Positions 15,755 through 23,025 of a stretch of 34,462 bases of DNA are shown piece by piece. Origin of the DNA: an uncultured Clostridia bacterium (lineage in GTDB: Bacteria > Bacillota > Clostridia > Saccharofermentanales > Saccharofermentanaceae); assembly GCA_947304405.1 (NCBI GenBank), contig CAMZBB010000019.1:1-34462 (forward strand), written 5' to 3'. The position numbers and the translations under genes were made by a program. The first letter of the stretch is position 1, and every line of letters begins with the position of its first letter. The notes below the pieces were generated by a model, which was not told where the DNA came from, made no database searches, and saw nothing but the letters and a program-made list of their open reading frames with translations.

Positions 15755-16788
15755 ACCGGAAGTTTTGTCTGGACCTGACTAAAGAAGAACTTGATATATG
15801 GTGCCGTGACAACGGCATTCAATCCTACAGGGCAGGTCAGATATACAAATGGCTGTCTTCGGGCGTTACCGATACTTCAGACATGAACAACGTTCCGCAG
15901 TCAGTCAGGGCAAAACTTGAGGAAAGCTTCATTTTCGGCAGTTTTGAGATCAGGCAGAAGCTCGTTTCCAAGCTCGACGGGACTACCAAGTTCGTCTTTG
16001 AACTTCACGACGGCAACATAATCGAGACTGTCGTAATGCGTTATAAAACAGGACTTTCAATTTGCATATCCTCTCAGGCGGGATGCAGGATGGGATGTAA
16101 GTTCTGTGCTTCTTCAAAACTCGGCTTCGGAAGATCTTTGACTTCGGGCGAGATGTTTGCGCAGGTTGCGGTGTCCCAGAAGTTAATGGGCGAACGGATA
16201 AGAAGCGTCGTGATCATGGGGATCGGCGAGCCTTTCGATAATTTCGAAAACGTCATGGGCTTTGTGAAGCTCGCAAATGATCCCGAAGGACTTAATCTCG
16301 GCGCCAGGCACATAACGATCTCTACCTGCGGCCTTGTACCCATGATAGACCGTTTTACCGAGCTTGATCTTCAGGTAAATCTTTCCATATCGCTTCACGC
16401 TCCGAACGACGGGATCAGACAGAGCCTGATGCCTATCGCGAACAGATATTCATTAAAAGAGCTGATGGATTCTTGCAGAAGATATACGGCTAAGACCAAC
16501 AGGAGGCTTACTTTCGAGTACACACTTTTCGGCGGCGTCAATGACGGCGATCTTCAGGCGGAAGAACTCGTGAGGCTCTTAGGAAAAGGCTTGTGGCACG
16601 TAAACCTTATAGCCGCAAACGACGTTCCCGGAAGCGATTATAAAGCTCCGTCCAGACAGCGTGTTAAGAGATTTCAAGAGATACTTGAATCCGGCGGGAT
16701 CAACGCTACGCTCAGAAGGGAAATGGGGCAGGATATCATGGCTGCCTGCGGCCAGCTCAGACGCGGAATGGAGAATAAAGACAAATGA
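15751..16788 (+). CDS. rlmN: Dual-specificity 23S rRNA/tRNA adenine-C2 methyltransferase RlmN
   Basis: A protein of 345 residues from a GTG start that overlaps the rsmB stop (GTGA). It is a radical SAM enzyme that methylates A2503 of 23S rRNA and A37 of some tRNAs. The iron-sulphur cluster motif CRMGCKFC is at Cys 112, 116 and 119; the SAM-binding VIMGIGEPFDNFENV is downstream; the C-terminal methyl-carrying cysteine is Cys 333 in IMAACGQLR. The N-terminal helical domain (FCLDLTKEEL to about residue 90) is complete. Members of this family and Cfr share these motifs; the chromosomal operon position favours RlmN. It overlaps prpC by four bases. Confidence 0.96.
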   Translation: MNRKFCLDLTKEELDIWCRDNGIQSYRAGQIYKWLSSGVTDTSDMNNVPQSVRAKLEESFIFGSFEIRQKLVSKLDGTTKFVFELHDGNIIETVVMRYKTGLSICISSQAGCRMGCKFCASSKLGFGRSLTSGEMFAQVAVSQKLMGERIRSVVIMGIGEPFDNFENVMGFVKLANDPEGLNLGARHITISTCGLVPMIDRFTELDLQVNLSISLHAPNDGIRQSLMPIANRYSLKELMDSCRRYTAKTNRRLTFEYTLFGGVNDGDLQAEELVRLLGKGLWHVNLIAANDVPGSDYKAPSRQRVKRFQEILESGGINATLRREMGQDIMAACGQLRRGMENKDK

Positions 16789-17531
16789 TCTATTCCGCCA
16801 GATGTGAGAAAGGCCCGGTCAGGGAGACTAATGAAGACAGTTACGCTGTTAAAGAATCCGGCGTATGCCTTTTGATGGCTGTCGCAGACGGGCTTGGCGG
16901 CGAGGTCTGCGGCGAGATCGCAAGCAAACTGGCAGTTGATACTGTCATGAACGAACTTGTTTCTGACAGTAATGACTTTTCTGATGAAGGTGCTGTCTCA
17001 GAACTCTTTTCGAAGCTCTTTAACAAGGCAAACAAGGAGATCCTCAGATACGGAATGAACGATCCCCAGGCAAGAGGAATGTGTACGACACTTACTGTTG
17101 CGGTCTTGAATGACAGAAAGCTCTTTATAGGTCATATAGGCGACACCAGAGTATATATCTGCCACAAAAGGGATATCCAAAAGCTTACAAATGACCATAA
17201 CAAGGCTGCGGAACTGGTAAAAGAGGGCAAGATCACCGAATCTGAGGCAAAAGTGCATCCCGGACGCAATGTATTGGTCAAGGTGCTTGGTGAAAATGTA
17301 TATCTTAAACCGGATTTTTACAGTTATAATTTAAGTTACGGTGATATAGTCATGCTGTGTTCTGATGGATTATATTCATTCATCGGGAAAGACGACTTTA
17401 TAGCCGCACTAAATAACAGGAAGGATCTTCAGAAGGTCTGTGACAGCCTCATTGATTCCGCTCTGGCGGGCGGCAGTTCGGACAATATGACGATAATAGC
17501 CGGGTTGGTAAGGCCGTCCGGCGGCATATAG
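16785..17531 (+). CDS. prpC: PP2C-type Ser/Thr protein phosphatase
   Basis: A protein of 248 residues, the usual length for bacterial PrpC/Stp. It is a Mn2+/Mg2+-dependent phosphatase that reverses phosphorylation by the neighbouring kinase. The PP2C motifs are in order: RETNEDSY, VADGLGGEVCG with the metal-binding Asp-Gly pair, GHIGDTRVY, LTNDHN, LCSDGLYSF, and SSDNMTII with the last metal ligand. It overlaps rlmN by four bases (ATGA) and is followed by the kinase 12 bases later, the conserved prpC-prkC pairing. No signal or membrane segment is seen, so it acts in the cytoplasm. Confidence 0.96.
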   Translation: MIYSARCEKGPVRETNEDSYAVKESGVCLLMAVADGLGGEVCGEIASKLAVDTVMNELVSDSNDFSDEGAVSELFSKLFNKANKEILRYGMNDPQARGMCTTLTVAVLNDRKLFIGHIGDTRVYICHKRDIQKLTNDHNKAAELVKEGKITESEAKVHPGRNVLVKVLGENVYLKPDFYSYNLSYGDIVMLCSDGLYSFIGKDDFIAALNNRKDLQKVCDSLIDSALAGGSSDNMTIIAGLVRPSGGI

Positions 17532-17543
17532 GGAGTTGGGAAT

Positions 17544-19670
17544 ATGGCAAATCAGGCACATGGCCCGGAGGGCATGATATTTGCGAATAAATACCGCATC
17601 GTAAAGCTCATAGGCAGCGGCGGTATGGCAAATGTTTATCTCGGTATAGACATGAATACCGGTTTGAACGTGGCGATCAAGATACTCAAACCGGAGTTTT
17701 CTTCCGATGAGGAATTTATCCGCCGTTTTGATTCCGAGGCGAAAGCCGTAGCTTCACTCGATCACTCTAATATCGTAAAAGTCTTCGGCGTAGGCCACGA
17801 AGGACAGTTCAGATATATTGTTGAAGAATACGTTGAAGGCATTACGGTAAAGGATCTTATCAATCAGAACGGTCATCTTGACTGGAGAAATGCGGTTCCG
17901 ATCGTAATCCAGATCAGCCTTGCGCTTGATTATGCTCATCAGAAGGGCATCGTTCACCGCGATATCAAGCCTCAGAATATCCTTATCTCACGTGACAAAG
18001 TCTCTAAGATCACCGATTTCGGCATTGCCAGGGCAGCTTCTTCAACAACCATTACAATGACCGGCGGCGTTATCGGATCAGTTCACTATTTCTCGCCGGA
18101 ACAGGCAAGAGGCAGTAAGGTCGGCCCTCAATCGGATATATATTCCATCGGCGTTACCCTTTTCGAGATGGTTACGGGACGCTGTCCTTTTGACGGTGAA
18201 TCGAATGTTTCTATCGCAGTCAAGCATCTGCAGGAGAATCCGCCGCTTGCTTCTTCCATGATGCAGGGAATCCCTATGGGTCTTGATGCCATCATAAACA
18301 AGTGCATGCAGAAGACGCCCGAAAGAAGATATCAGACGATGAGACAGCTCGTTGACGAGCTTGATGCTCTCTTAGTCGATCCTAACGGCGTTTATGGTGT
18401 TATCACGGAAGCACCCGATCACGTTACTCAGTCTGAACCCAACATCTCGTTCAGACAGAATCCCGAATACGACAAGATCTCTGAGATCGAGAAGAGCGCT
18501 GAGGCCATCAGGCTTGCAAGATACAGGGATAACATCCTTCTTGCGCTCATCATTACGGTCATTGCGGGCGTTCTGATCGGACTTGGCATCCTGGTAATCA
18601 AATCCGTGCACAATGCAACGAACATCGAGCAAAATCTCGATTATACCGTTAAGAATTATGTCGGCATGAAGGTCGATGAAGTAATCAAGGAACTTGATAC
18701 CAACAAGATCTATTACCAGATCGAATACGAAAAGAGCGAGGAGTACCAGCCCGGTCTCGTTATAGCGCAGAGCATCAGCGAAGGCGTCGTAATTACTTCG
18801 GGAAGTACATTAAGCAAGCTCATAATCACGGTCTCATCATCTGACGAGACTATCACGTTAGCCGATTATTCAGGCGTGGACTATAAGAATGTTTATACGT
18901 CGCTTACCGCTCTGGATCTTGAGGTATCTTTAAGATCCGAGCCTTCCGATACGGTTAAGCCGGGCATGGTAATCAAGACAGAGCCTGCGGCCGGCACGAC
19001 GGTTCCGAGAAAGTCTGCCGTCGTTATCATTTACGCTACCGAGCCTACGAGCAGCGTTGTTCCTGACGTTGTAGGAAAGAGTGTCAAGGAAGCAAAAGAA
19101 GACCTCGAGAAGAATAATCTTACATTTACGCTTGAAGGTTCCGCGGAAGTCTTAAACCTCAAGGAAACACAGCAGATCGTCCTGCTTACGGATCCTATAC
19201 CCGGAACTTCTGTTGCAAGGAAATCATCCGTCAAGCTTTACATCGGTACGGCTGAAGATTATAAGAACGGCGGTACTCCGACTCCTACGCCTCCGCAGAT
19301 CGTCGTAACGGTTACGGCAAAGGGCAGTGGTACTGTTACCGGAGGCGGCTCGTACAGCGAGGGTACGCAGGTTACTCTCACGGCAACACCTGCTTCGGGA
19401 TTCCAGTTTGATTCCTGGGTAGATGCCGATGGCGAAGTGGTATCCAACACAAGCAATTACACATTCGTAGTGGGAAGCTCCAACGTATCGTTTACGGCTG
19501 TGTTCAAGGCGGCTCCGACTTCCACGCCGATCCCGACACCGGAACCCACGCCTACGCCTGTTCCGACACCTGAACCGACGCCTACGCCGGTTCCCACTCC
19601 TGAGCCGACACCTGTACCGCCTCCGCCGGCTGATCCCGAACCGGGTGAGGGTGACAATGGCGGAAACTGA
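17544..19670 (+). CDS. prkC: PASTA-domain Ser/Thr protein kinase with InlB-type B-repeat and Pro/Thr-rich tail
   Basis: A membrane kinase of 708 residues. Residues 17-275 form a Hanks-type kinase: Gly loop GSGGMA (24-29), Lys 46, HRD 138-140, DFG 158-160, and an activation loop rich in Thr. A transmembrane helix (330-353) leads to three extracellular PASTA domains (about 367-431, 437-498, 504-569) that sense muropeptides or lipid II. Beyond these, where most PrkC/StkP proteins end, lies a divergent InlB B-repeat (about 585-656, with GSGTVTGGGSYSEGTQVTLT and FDSWVDADG) and a tail of PTPEPTPTPV repeats (662-695) that likely passes through the wall. The kinase is paired with prpC and precedes rsgA. 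It regulates wall growth, division or spore germination in relatives. Confidence 0.95.
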   Translation: MANQAHGPEGMIFANKYRIVKLIGSGGMANVYLGIDMNTGLNVAIKILKPEFSSDEEFIRRFDSEAKAVASLDHSNIVKVFGVGHEGQFRYIVEEYVEGITVKDLINQNGHLDWRNAVPIVIQISLALDYAHQKGIVHRDIKPQNILISRDKVSKITDFGIARAASSTTITMTGGVIGSVHYFSPEQARGSKVGPQSDIYSIGVTLFEMVTGRCPFDGESNVSIAVKHLQENPPLASSMMQGIPMGLDAIINKCMQKTPERRYQTMRQLVDELDALLVDPNGVYGVITEAPDHVTQSEPNISFRQNPEYDKISEIEKSAEAIRLARYRDNILLALIITVIAGVLIGLGILVIKSVHNATNIEQNLDYTVKNYVGMKVDEVIKELDTNKIYYQIEYEKSEEYQPGLVIAQSISEGVVITSGSTLSKLIITVSSSDETITLADYSGVDYKNVYTSLTALDLEVSLRSEPSDTVKPGMVIKTEPAAGTTVPRKSAVVIIYATEPTSSVVPDVVGKSVKEAKEDLEKNNLTFTLEGSAEVLNLKETQQIVLLTDPIPGTSVARKSSVKLYIGTAEDYKNGGTPTPTPPQIVVTVTAKGSGTVTGGGSYSEGTQVTLTATPASGFQFDSWVDADGEVVSNTSNYTFVVGSSNVSFTAVFKAAPTSTPIPTPEPTPTPVPTPEPTPTPVPTPEPTPVPPPPADPEPGEGDNGGN
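19533..19622 (+). repeat. Tandem repeat coding the Pro/Thr/Glu tail of the kinase
   Basis: A 30-base unit coding PTPEPTPTPV is present at 19533-19562 and 19563-19592, followed by a degenerate third unit (PTPEPTPVPP) up to about 19622. The copies differ at synonymous positions, so they are old rather than freshly copied. The antisense strand gives a long open frame of Gly/Val dipeptides that is an artefact of this repeat. Confidence 0.85.
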
Positions 19671-19689
19671 TCTTTAGGCTTTGGCATAT

Positions 19690-20616
19690 ATGAATTCTGA
19701 CGGCAGGATAGAAGGGATAATAACCAAAGGCGTTGGCGGCATATATACTGTTCGGATCTGTGACGGATCCGGAATAAGAAAAGTCTATTGTTCCGTACGC
19801 GGGATCTTCAGGCAGAAGGATTTCATTCCTCAGGCCGGTGATACCGTATACATCGAAGAATCAGGTGACGTTGACATACCGTATGTCATAAGCGCGTTTG
19901 GCCCGAGAAGAAATTCGCTTCTTCGGCCTCCGCTTGCCAATGTGGATTTCCTGCTGCTGACATTCTCGGTCATCGAGCCTGTTCCTGACTTAAAGCTTCT
20001 CGATAAGATGCTGATCATTTCAGGCGTTCTAGGAATAAAGCCTGTCATAATCTTTACCAAGAGCGATCTCGGAAAAGAAGAGGCAGACACCCTATACGGT
20101 ATATATAAAAATGCCGGTTTTGATGTTATGATCTCGTCACCTGACAGCCCGGTCTCCAAAGAGACTCTGATGTCACTGACAGGCAGCGGTATTGCTGCTT
20201 TTGCGGGTCCTTCCGGAGTCGGAAAGAGTTCTTTGTGCAACAGGATACTTGGAACAAAAGCCATGGAGACCAGTGAGATCAGCGTTAAGCTCAAAAGGGG
20301 AAAGCATACGACCCGCCATTGCGAGCTTCATGATTTCGGGGAAGGATTCATTACCGATACGCCCGGTTTTACGTCGCTTTCGCTTTTCGAGCTCGGTATA
20401 ACGCATAAAGACATCTGCAAGGGATATCCCGAGATAATGAGATATACTCATGATTGCAGATATGATGACTGCGGCCACGTCGGGGAAGCGGGTTGTGCTG
20501 TGGACGAAGCTTTTCAAAAGTGTATGATAGACGAGGGCAGGATGAACAGATACAGAGAGTTCTATAAAGAGCTTTATGATAACCGTAACAACTACAAACG
20601 GAGGAAGAGATTATGA
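19690..20616 (+). CDS. rsgA: Small ribosomal subunit biogenesis GTPase RsgA
   Basis: A protein of 308 residues from ATG 19690 (an in-frame TTG at 19681 is less likely, as the family starts close to the GIITKGVGGIYTV block). RsgA (YloQ/CpgA) is a circularly permuted GTPase that checks late maturation of the 30S subunit. The OB-fold comes first, then G4 (FTKSDL), G1 (GPSGVGKSSLCN), G3 (DTPGF), and a C-terminal zinc-knuckle (HDCRYDDCGHVGEAGC). In Bacillus it is phosphorylated by the PrkC encoded just upstream. It lies 19 bases after the kinase and overlaps rpe by four bases. Confidence 0.96.
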   Translation: MNSDGRIEGIITKGVGGIYTVRICDGSGIRKVYCSVRGIFRQKDFIPQAGDTVYIEESGDVDIPYVISAFGPRRNSLLRPPLANVDFLLLTFSVIEPVPDLKLLDKMLIISGVLGIKPVIIFTKSDLGKEEADTLYGIYKNAGFDVMISSPDSPVSKETLMSLTGSGIAAFAGPSGVGKSSLCNRILGTKAMETSEISVKLKRGKHTTRHCELHDFGEGFITDTPGFTSLSLFELGITHKDICKGYPEIMRYTHDCRYDDCGHVGEAGCAVDEAFQKCMIDEGRMNRYREFYKELYDNRNNYKRRKRL

Positions 20617-21275
20617 GTGATTTTGAGATAGCGCCGTCGCTTTTGGCAGCCGATTTCGGATATCTCATGCGCGATATCAAGGCAGTTGAAGGTAAAACCG
20701 ATTATCTTCACATTGATATCATGGACGGACATTTCGTTGATAATCTCTCGATCGGAGTACCTGTTGTTGAATCGATAAGAAAATATACGGATATGTTTTT
20801 CGACGTGCATCTCATGCTTACCAACCCGGAGAAGTTTGTTAAGCCTTTTGCTGATGCAGGCGCGAATATGATAACTTTCCACATTGAATGCACGGATGAT
20901 CCCGAAGGGCTTATATCTCTCATAAAATCTTTCGGCCTTAAAGCAGGCATTTCGATCCATCCGCACACACCTGTCGAAAAGGTGATCCCCTTTGTCGATA
21001 AAGTTGACCTCATTCTCGTAATGACAGTTGTTCCGGGATTTGGCGGAAGCAGTTATCTGGACGTTTCCGATGAAAGGATCTCGGCTGTCAGAAAGGCTCT
21101 TGATGCTTCTGGCAGCAAGGCTTTCCTCTCCGTTGACGGCGGCATCAACAAAAAGACCATAAAGGAAGCATACGATTCCGGCGCAAGGTATTTCGTCGCG
21201 GGAACCGCGGTGTTCGGTCACGAAGATCCCGGCAAGGCCGTTGAGGAACTCAGGGAATGCATTACTATGTCGTAA
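20613..21275 (+). CDS. rpe: Ribulose-phosphate 3-epimerase
   Basis: A protein of 220 residues, the standard length. It interconverts ribulose-5-phosphate and xylulose-5-phosphate in the pentose phosphate pathway. The TIM-barrel landmarks are SLLAADFGYL, HIDIMDGHFVDNLSIG with the catalytic Asp, DVHLMLTNPE, VVPGFGG, VDGGINKKT (second catalytic Asp) and GTAVFG. The start has GGAGGA (20601-20606) and the ATG overlaps the rsgA stop. Its end overlaps the thiN start by 19 bases, so all three are translationally coupled. No anomalies. Confidence 0.97.
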   Translation: MSDFEIAPSLLAADFGYLMRDIKAVEGKTDYLHIDIMDGHFVDNLSIGVPVVESIRKYTDMFFDVHLMLTNPEKFVKPFADAGANMITFHIECTDDPEGLISLIKSFGLKAGISIHPHTPVEKVIPFVDKVDLILVMTVVPGFGGSSYLDVSDERISAVRKALDASGSKAFLSVDGGINKKTIKEAYDSGARYFVAGTAVFGHEDPGKAVEELRECITMS

Positions 21276-21907
21276 CGGGCGGCCCGCTTACATCCAAAGC
21301 TTCAGGCATCATTAAAGACGGCGAAGTCATTGCTGCCGACAAAGGCATAGATTTTTGCCTCCAAAACGGCATAACCATTTCTTTGGCAGTAGGAGACATG
21401 GATTCCGTCAGCGCATCCGGTCTTGAAAGAATCAGGAGTTCCGGCATTCCGATAAAGACATATCCTGTCGAAAAAGACATGACGGATACTGAGATAGCAG
21501 TCTCGTTAGTTCCCGATGACTGTGAAATTACGGTAGTCTGTCCTCTTAACGGAAGACTTGATCACATAATCGCCAATCTACAGCTTGCTTCTTCTTTGCA
21601 TGCTTCGGGAAGATCAATAGTCCTTGATGACGGGATTACGGAAGTCCATTTCCTGGCCGGCAGGGATGAGGTAACGATAGGGTTGGATAAGTGGGGATCA
21701 GACTCAGCTATATCGCTGGTTCCTCTGTCGCCGGACAGAAAGGTTTCCGGAGTCACGACAAAGGGACTCTATTATCCTTTGGATGATGCTTCGCTTCAAT
21801 TCGGTTCGACTCTTTCTTTCTCAAACAAGCCTGTGGAAGGAGCCTTGGAAATAGCTGTTTCATTGAATGAGGGTCTTCTCGCCGTGATAGTGAGCCGCTC
21901 AGAATGA
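21257..21907 (+). CDS. thiN: Thiamine pyrophosphokinase
   Basis: A protein of 216 residues. It transfers pyrophosphate from ATP to thiamine to make thiamine diphosphate, the cofactor of transketolase, which acts next to Rpe in the pentose pathway. Motifs are VGDMDSV, the EKDMTDTEIA block (Asp residues binding Mg-ATP), and GRLDHIIANLQL; the C-terminal beta-rich thiamine-binding domain (from about residue 130) is present, with SLVPLSPD and TTKGLYYPL. The ATG at 21257 overlaps rpe by 19 bases. It ends the def-to-thiN operon, with a strong terminator about 70 bases downstream. Confidence 0.93.
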   Translation: MHYYVVTGGPLTSKASGIIKDGEVIAADKGIDFCLQNGITISLAVGDMDSVSASGLERIRSSGIPIKTYPVEKDMTDTEIAVSLVPDDCEITVVCPLNGRLDHIIANLQLASSLHASGRSIVLDDGITEVHFLAGRDEVTIGLDKWGSDSAISLVPLSPDRKVSGVTTKGLYYPLDDASLQFGSTLSFSNKPVEGALEIAVSLNEGLLAVIVSRSE

Positions 21908-21930
21908 TCGAAAATTGAGACTTTTTCTTA

Positions 21931-21959
21931 TTGAATGAGACTGACAGACCTCCTATACT
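21931..21959 (+). promoter_or_regulatory. Candidate promoter ahead of the surface-protein operon leader
   Basis: TTGAAT (21931-21936), exactly 17 bases, TATACT (21954-21959). Transcription would begin near 21966, only about 13 bases before the strong hairpin at 21979. The hexamers match the sigma-A consensus at four and five of six positions. Confidence 0.5.
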
Positions 21960-21978
21960 GAAAATGCGAAACGAATGA

Positions 21979-22018
21979 ACGCACCTTTTGAACCAATGGT
22001 TCAGAAGGTGCGTTTTTT
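21979..22018 (+). terminator. Strong intrinsic terminator, or attenuator, between thiN and the DUF5688 gene
   Basis: A 16-bp stem (21979-21994 with 21998-22013, one G-U pair) with an AAT loop, followed by six T residues (22013-22018). It would end transcripts of the thiN operon. It also lies between the promoter at 21931 and the gene at 22049, with only 16 bases from its T tract to that gene's ribosome binding site. Confidence 0.92.
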
Positions 22019-22048
22019 CATGCAAATAAATATTCAGGAGGACTATCT

Positions 22049-23011
22049 ATGATTATGAGTTACGAAGAGTTCCAGGAGCGTGTGATGAACGAGTTCATCG
22101 ATTATCTACCGGAGAGATACTCGGATTGCATGCTTGAACTTAACCAGGTGCCTAAGCTTAATGAATTGCTGACGGGCATCTCGATCAAACCGAAGAAACC
22201 TTGTAAGGCTTTCATCGCGCCAACGTTTTATATGGAAAGGCTTTACGAACAGTATGAGGAATCGGGTTCGTTCGAGAAGACCATGGCTGATCAGGCAATC
22301 TACCTGGAAGAATCCATCAAGTACATACCGAAGAACATCCTGTCGCTTGATTTCTCGAAAATGAAGCAGAAGATCGTTTTCCAGATCGTCAATACAGCCG
22401 AGAACGTAGAGATGATAGCAAGATGTCCGCACAGGAGTTTTGAAGATCTCTCAGTTGTTTACAGGGCGATCACCGGGATCAGCAAGAACGGAGTGTCGGG
22501 GTTCCTCATAACGAACGATATCGCTTCTGTTGAAGGCCTGACAGAAGATGAACTCTACGATTGCGCATTTGAGAACACAAAGAGGCTTTTCCCTTTCAAA
22601 TGGGAAAGGATCGAGGTCATGATGAGACGTCTGATGAGGAAGTGGGGCGCTGACGAGACAGAGATCAACGAGGCTTTTCCGGGTTATACAAAGACACCTG
22701 AGAAAGAGCGCGTATATGTCGTTACCAACCGTCATGACTTTTTCGGGGCGAATGCGCTGCTATATAAAGACGTGATCGCCGAAATAGCCGAGAAGATCGG
22801 GACTGACTGCTATATCCTGCCTTCTTCAGTGCACGATCTCATAGTCCTTTCGGCTGACAACTATCTCAAGGAGAACAAACTGGCGAACATCGTTAAGACA
22901 ACGAACAAAGAAAGTGTAAGACCTTCAGAGAGATTATCGGACAGCGTCTATATCTTTTCGTTGAGCGATAAGAGCATTTCCAGAGCATCCGTTGAAGAAG
23001 ATGCCTCATAA
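22049..23011 (+). CDS. DUF5688 family protein
   Basis: A protein of 320 residues with no signal peptide or transmembrane helix, so probably cytoplasmic. The pattern (SYEEFQERVMNEFIDYLPE at the N-terminus; VYVVTNRHDFFGANALLY, then IAEKIGTDCYILPSSVHDLIVL near the C-terminus) matches DUF5688, a family common in Lachnospiraceae and relatives and without a known function. The C-terminal half resembles a self-contained alpha/beta unit in which the protein is read as a ready-made bacterial product of unknown role. The start ATG 22049 has CAGGAGGA seven bases upstream. Only 14 bases separate it from the giant surface protein, so the two probably share a transcript; this is the only functional hint. 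Confidence 0.85.
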   Translation: MIMSYEEFQERVMNEFIDYLPERYSDCMLELNQVPKLNELLTGISIKPKKPCKAFIAPTFYMERLYEQYEESGSFEKTMADQAIYLEESIKYIPKNILSLDFSKMKQKIVFQIVNTAENVEMIARCPHRSFEDLSVVYRAITGISKNGVSGFLITNDIASVEGLTEDELYDCAFENTKRLFPFKWERIEVMMRRLMRKWGADETEINEAFPGYTKTPEKERVYVVTNRHDFFGANALLYKDVIAEIAEKIGTDCYILPSSVHDLIVLSADNYLKENKLANIVKTTNKESVRPSERLSDSVYIFSLSDKSISRASVEEDAS

Positions 23012-23025
23012 ACGGAGGCATGCTT

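Noticed and set aside
15751-16788. Cfr-type antibiotic resistance methyltransferase
   Set aside because: Shares the radical SAM motif with RlmN, but the position in the conserved rsmB-rlmN-prpC operon marks it as the housekeeping enzyme.
19457-19687. Minus-strand frame rich in Gly and Val
   Set aside because: Produced by the complement of the Pro/Thr repeat at the end of the kinase gene.
21964-21978. Mini-frame ATG CGA AAC GAA TGA as a leader peptide in front of the terminator
   Set aside because: No ribosome binding site and only four codons, without a run of one amino acid.
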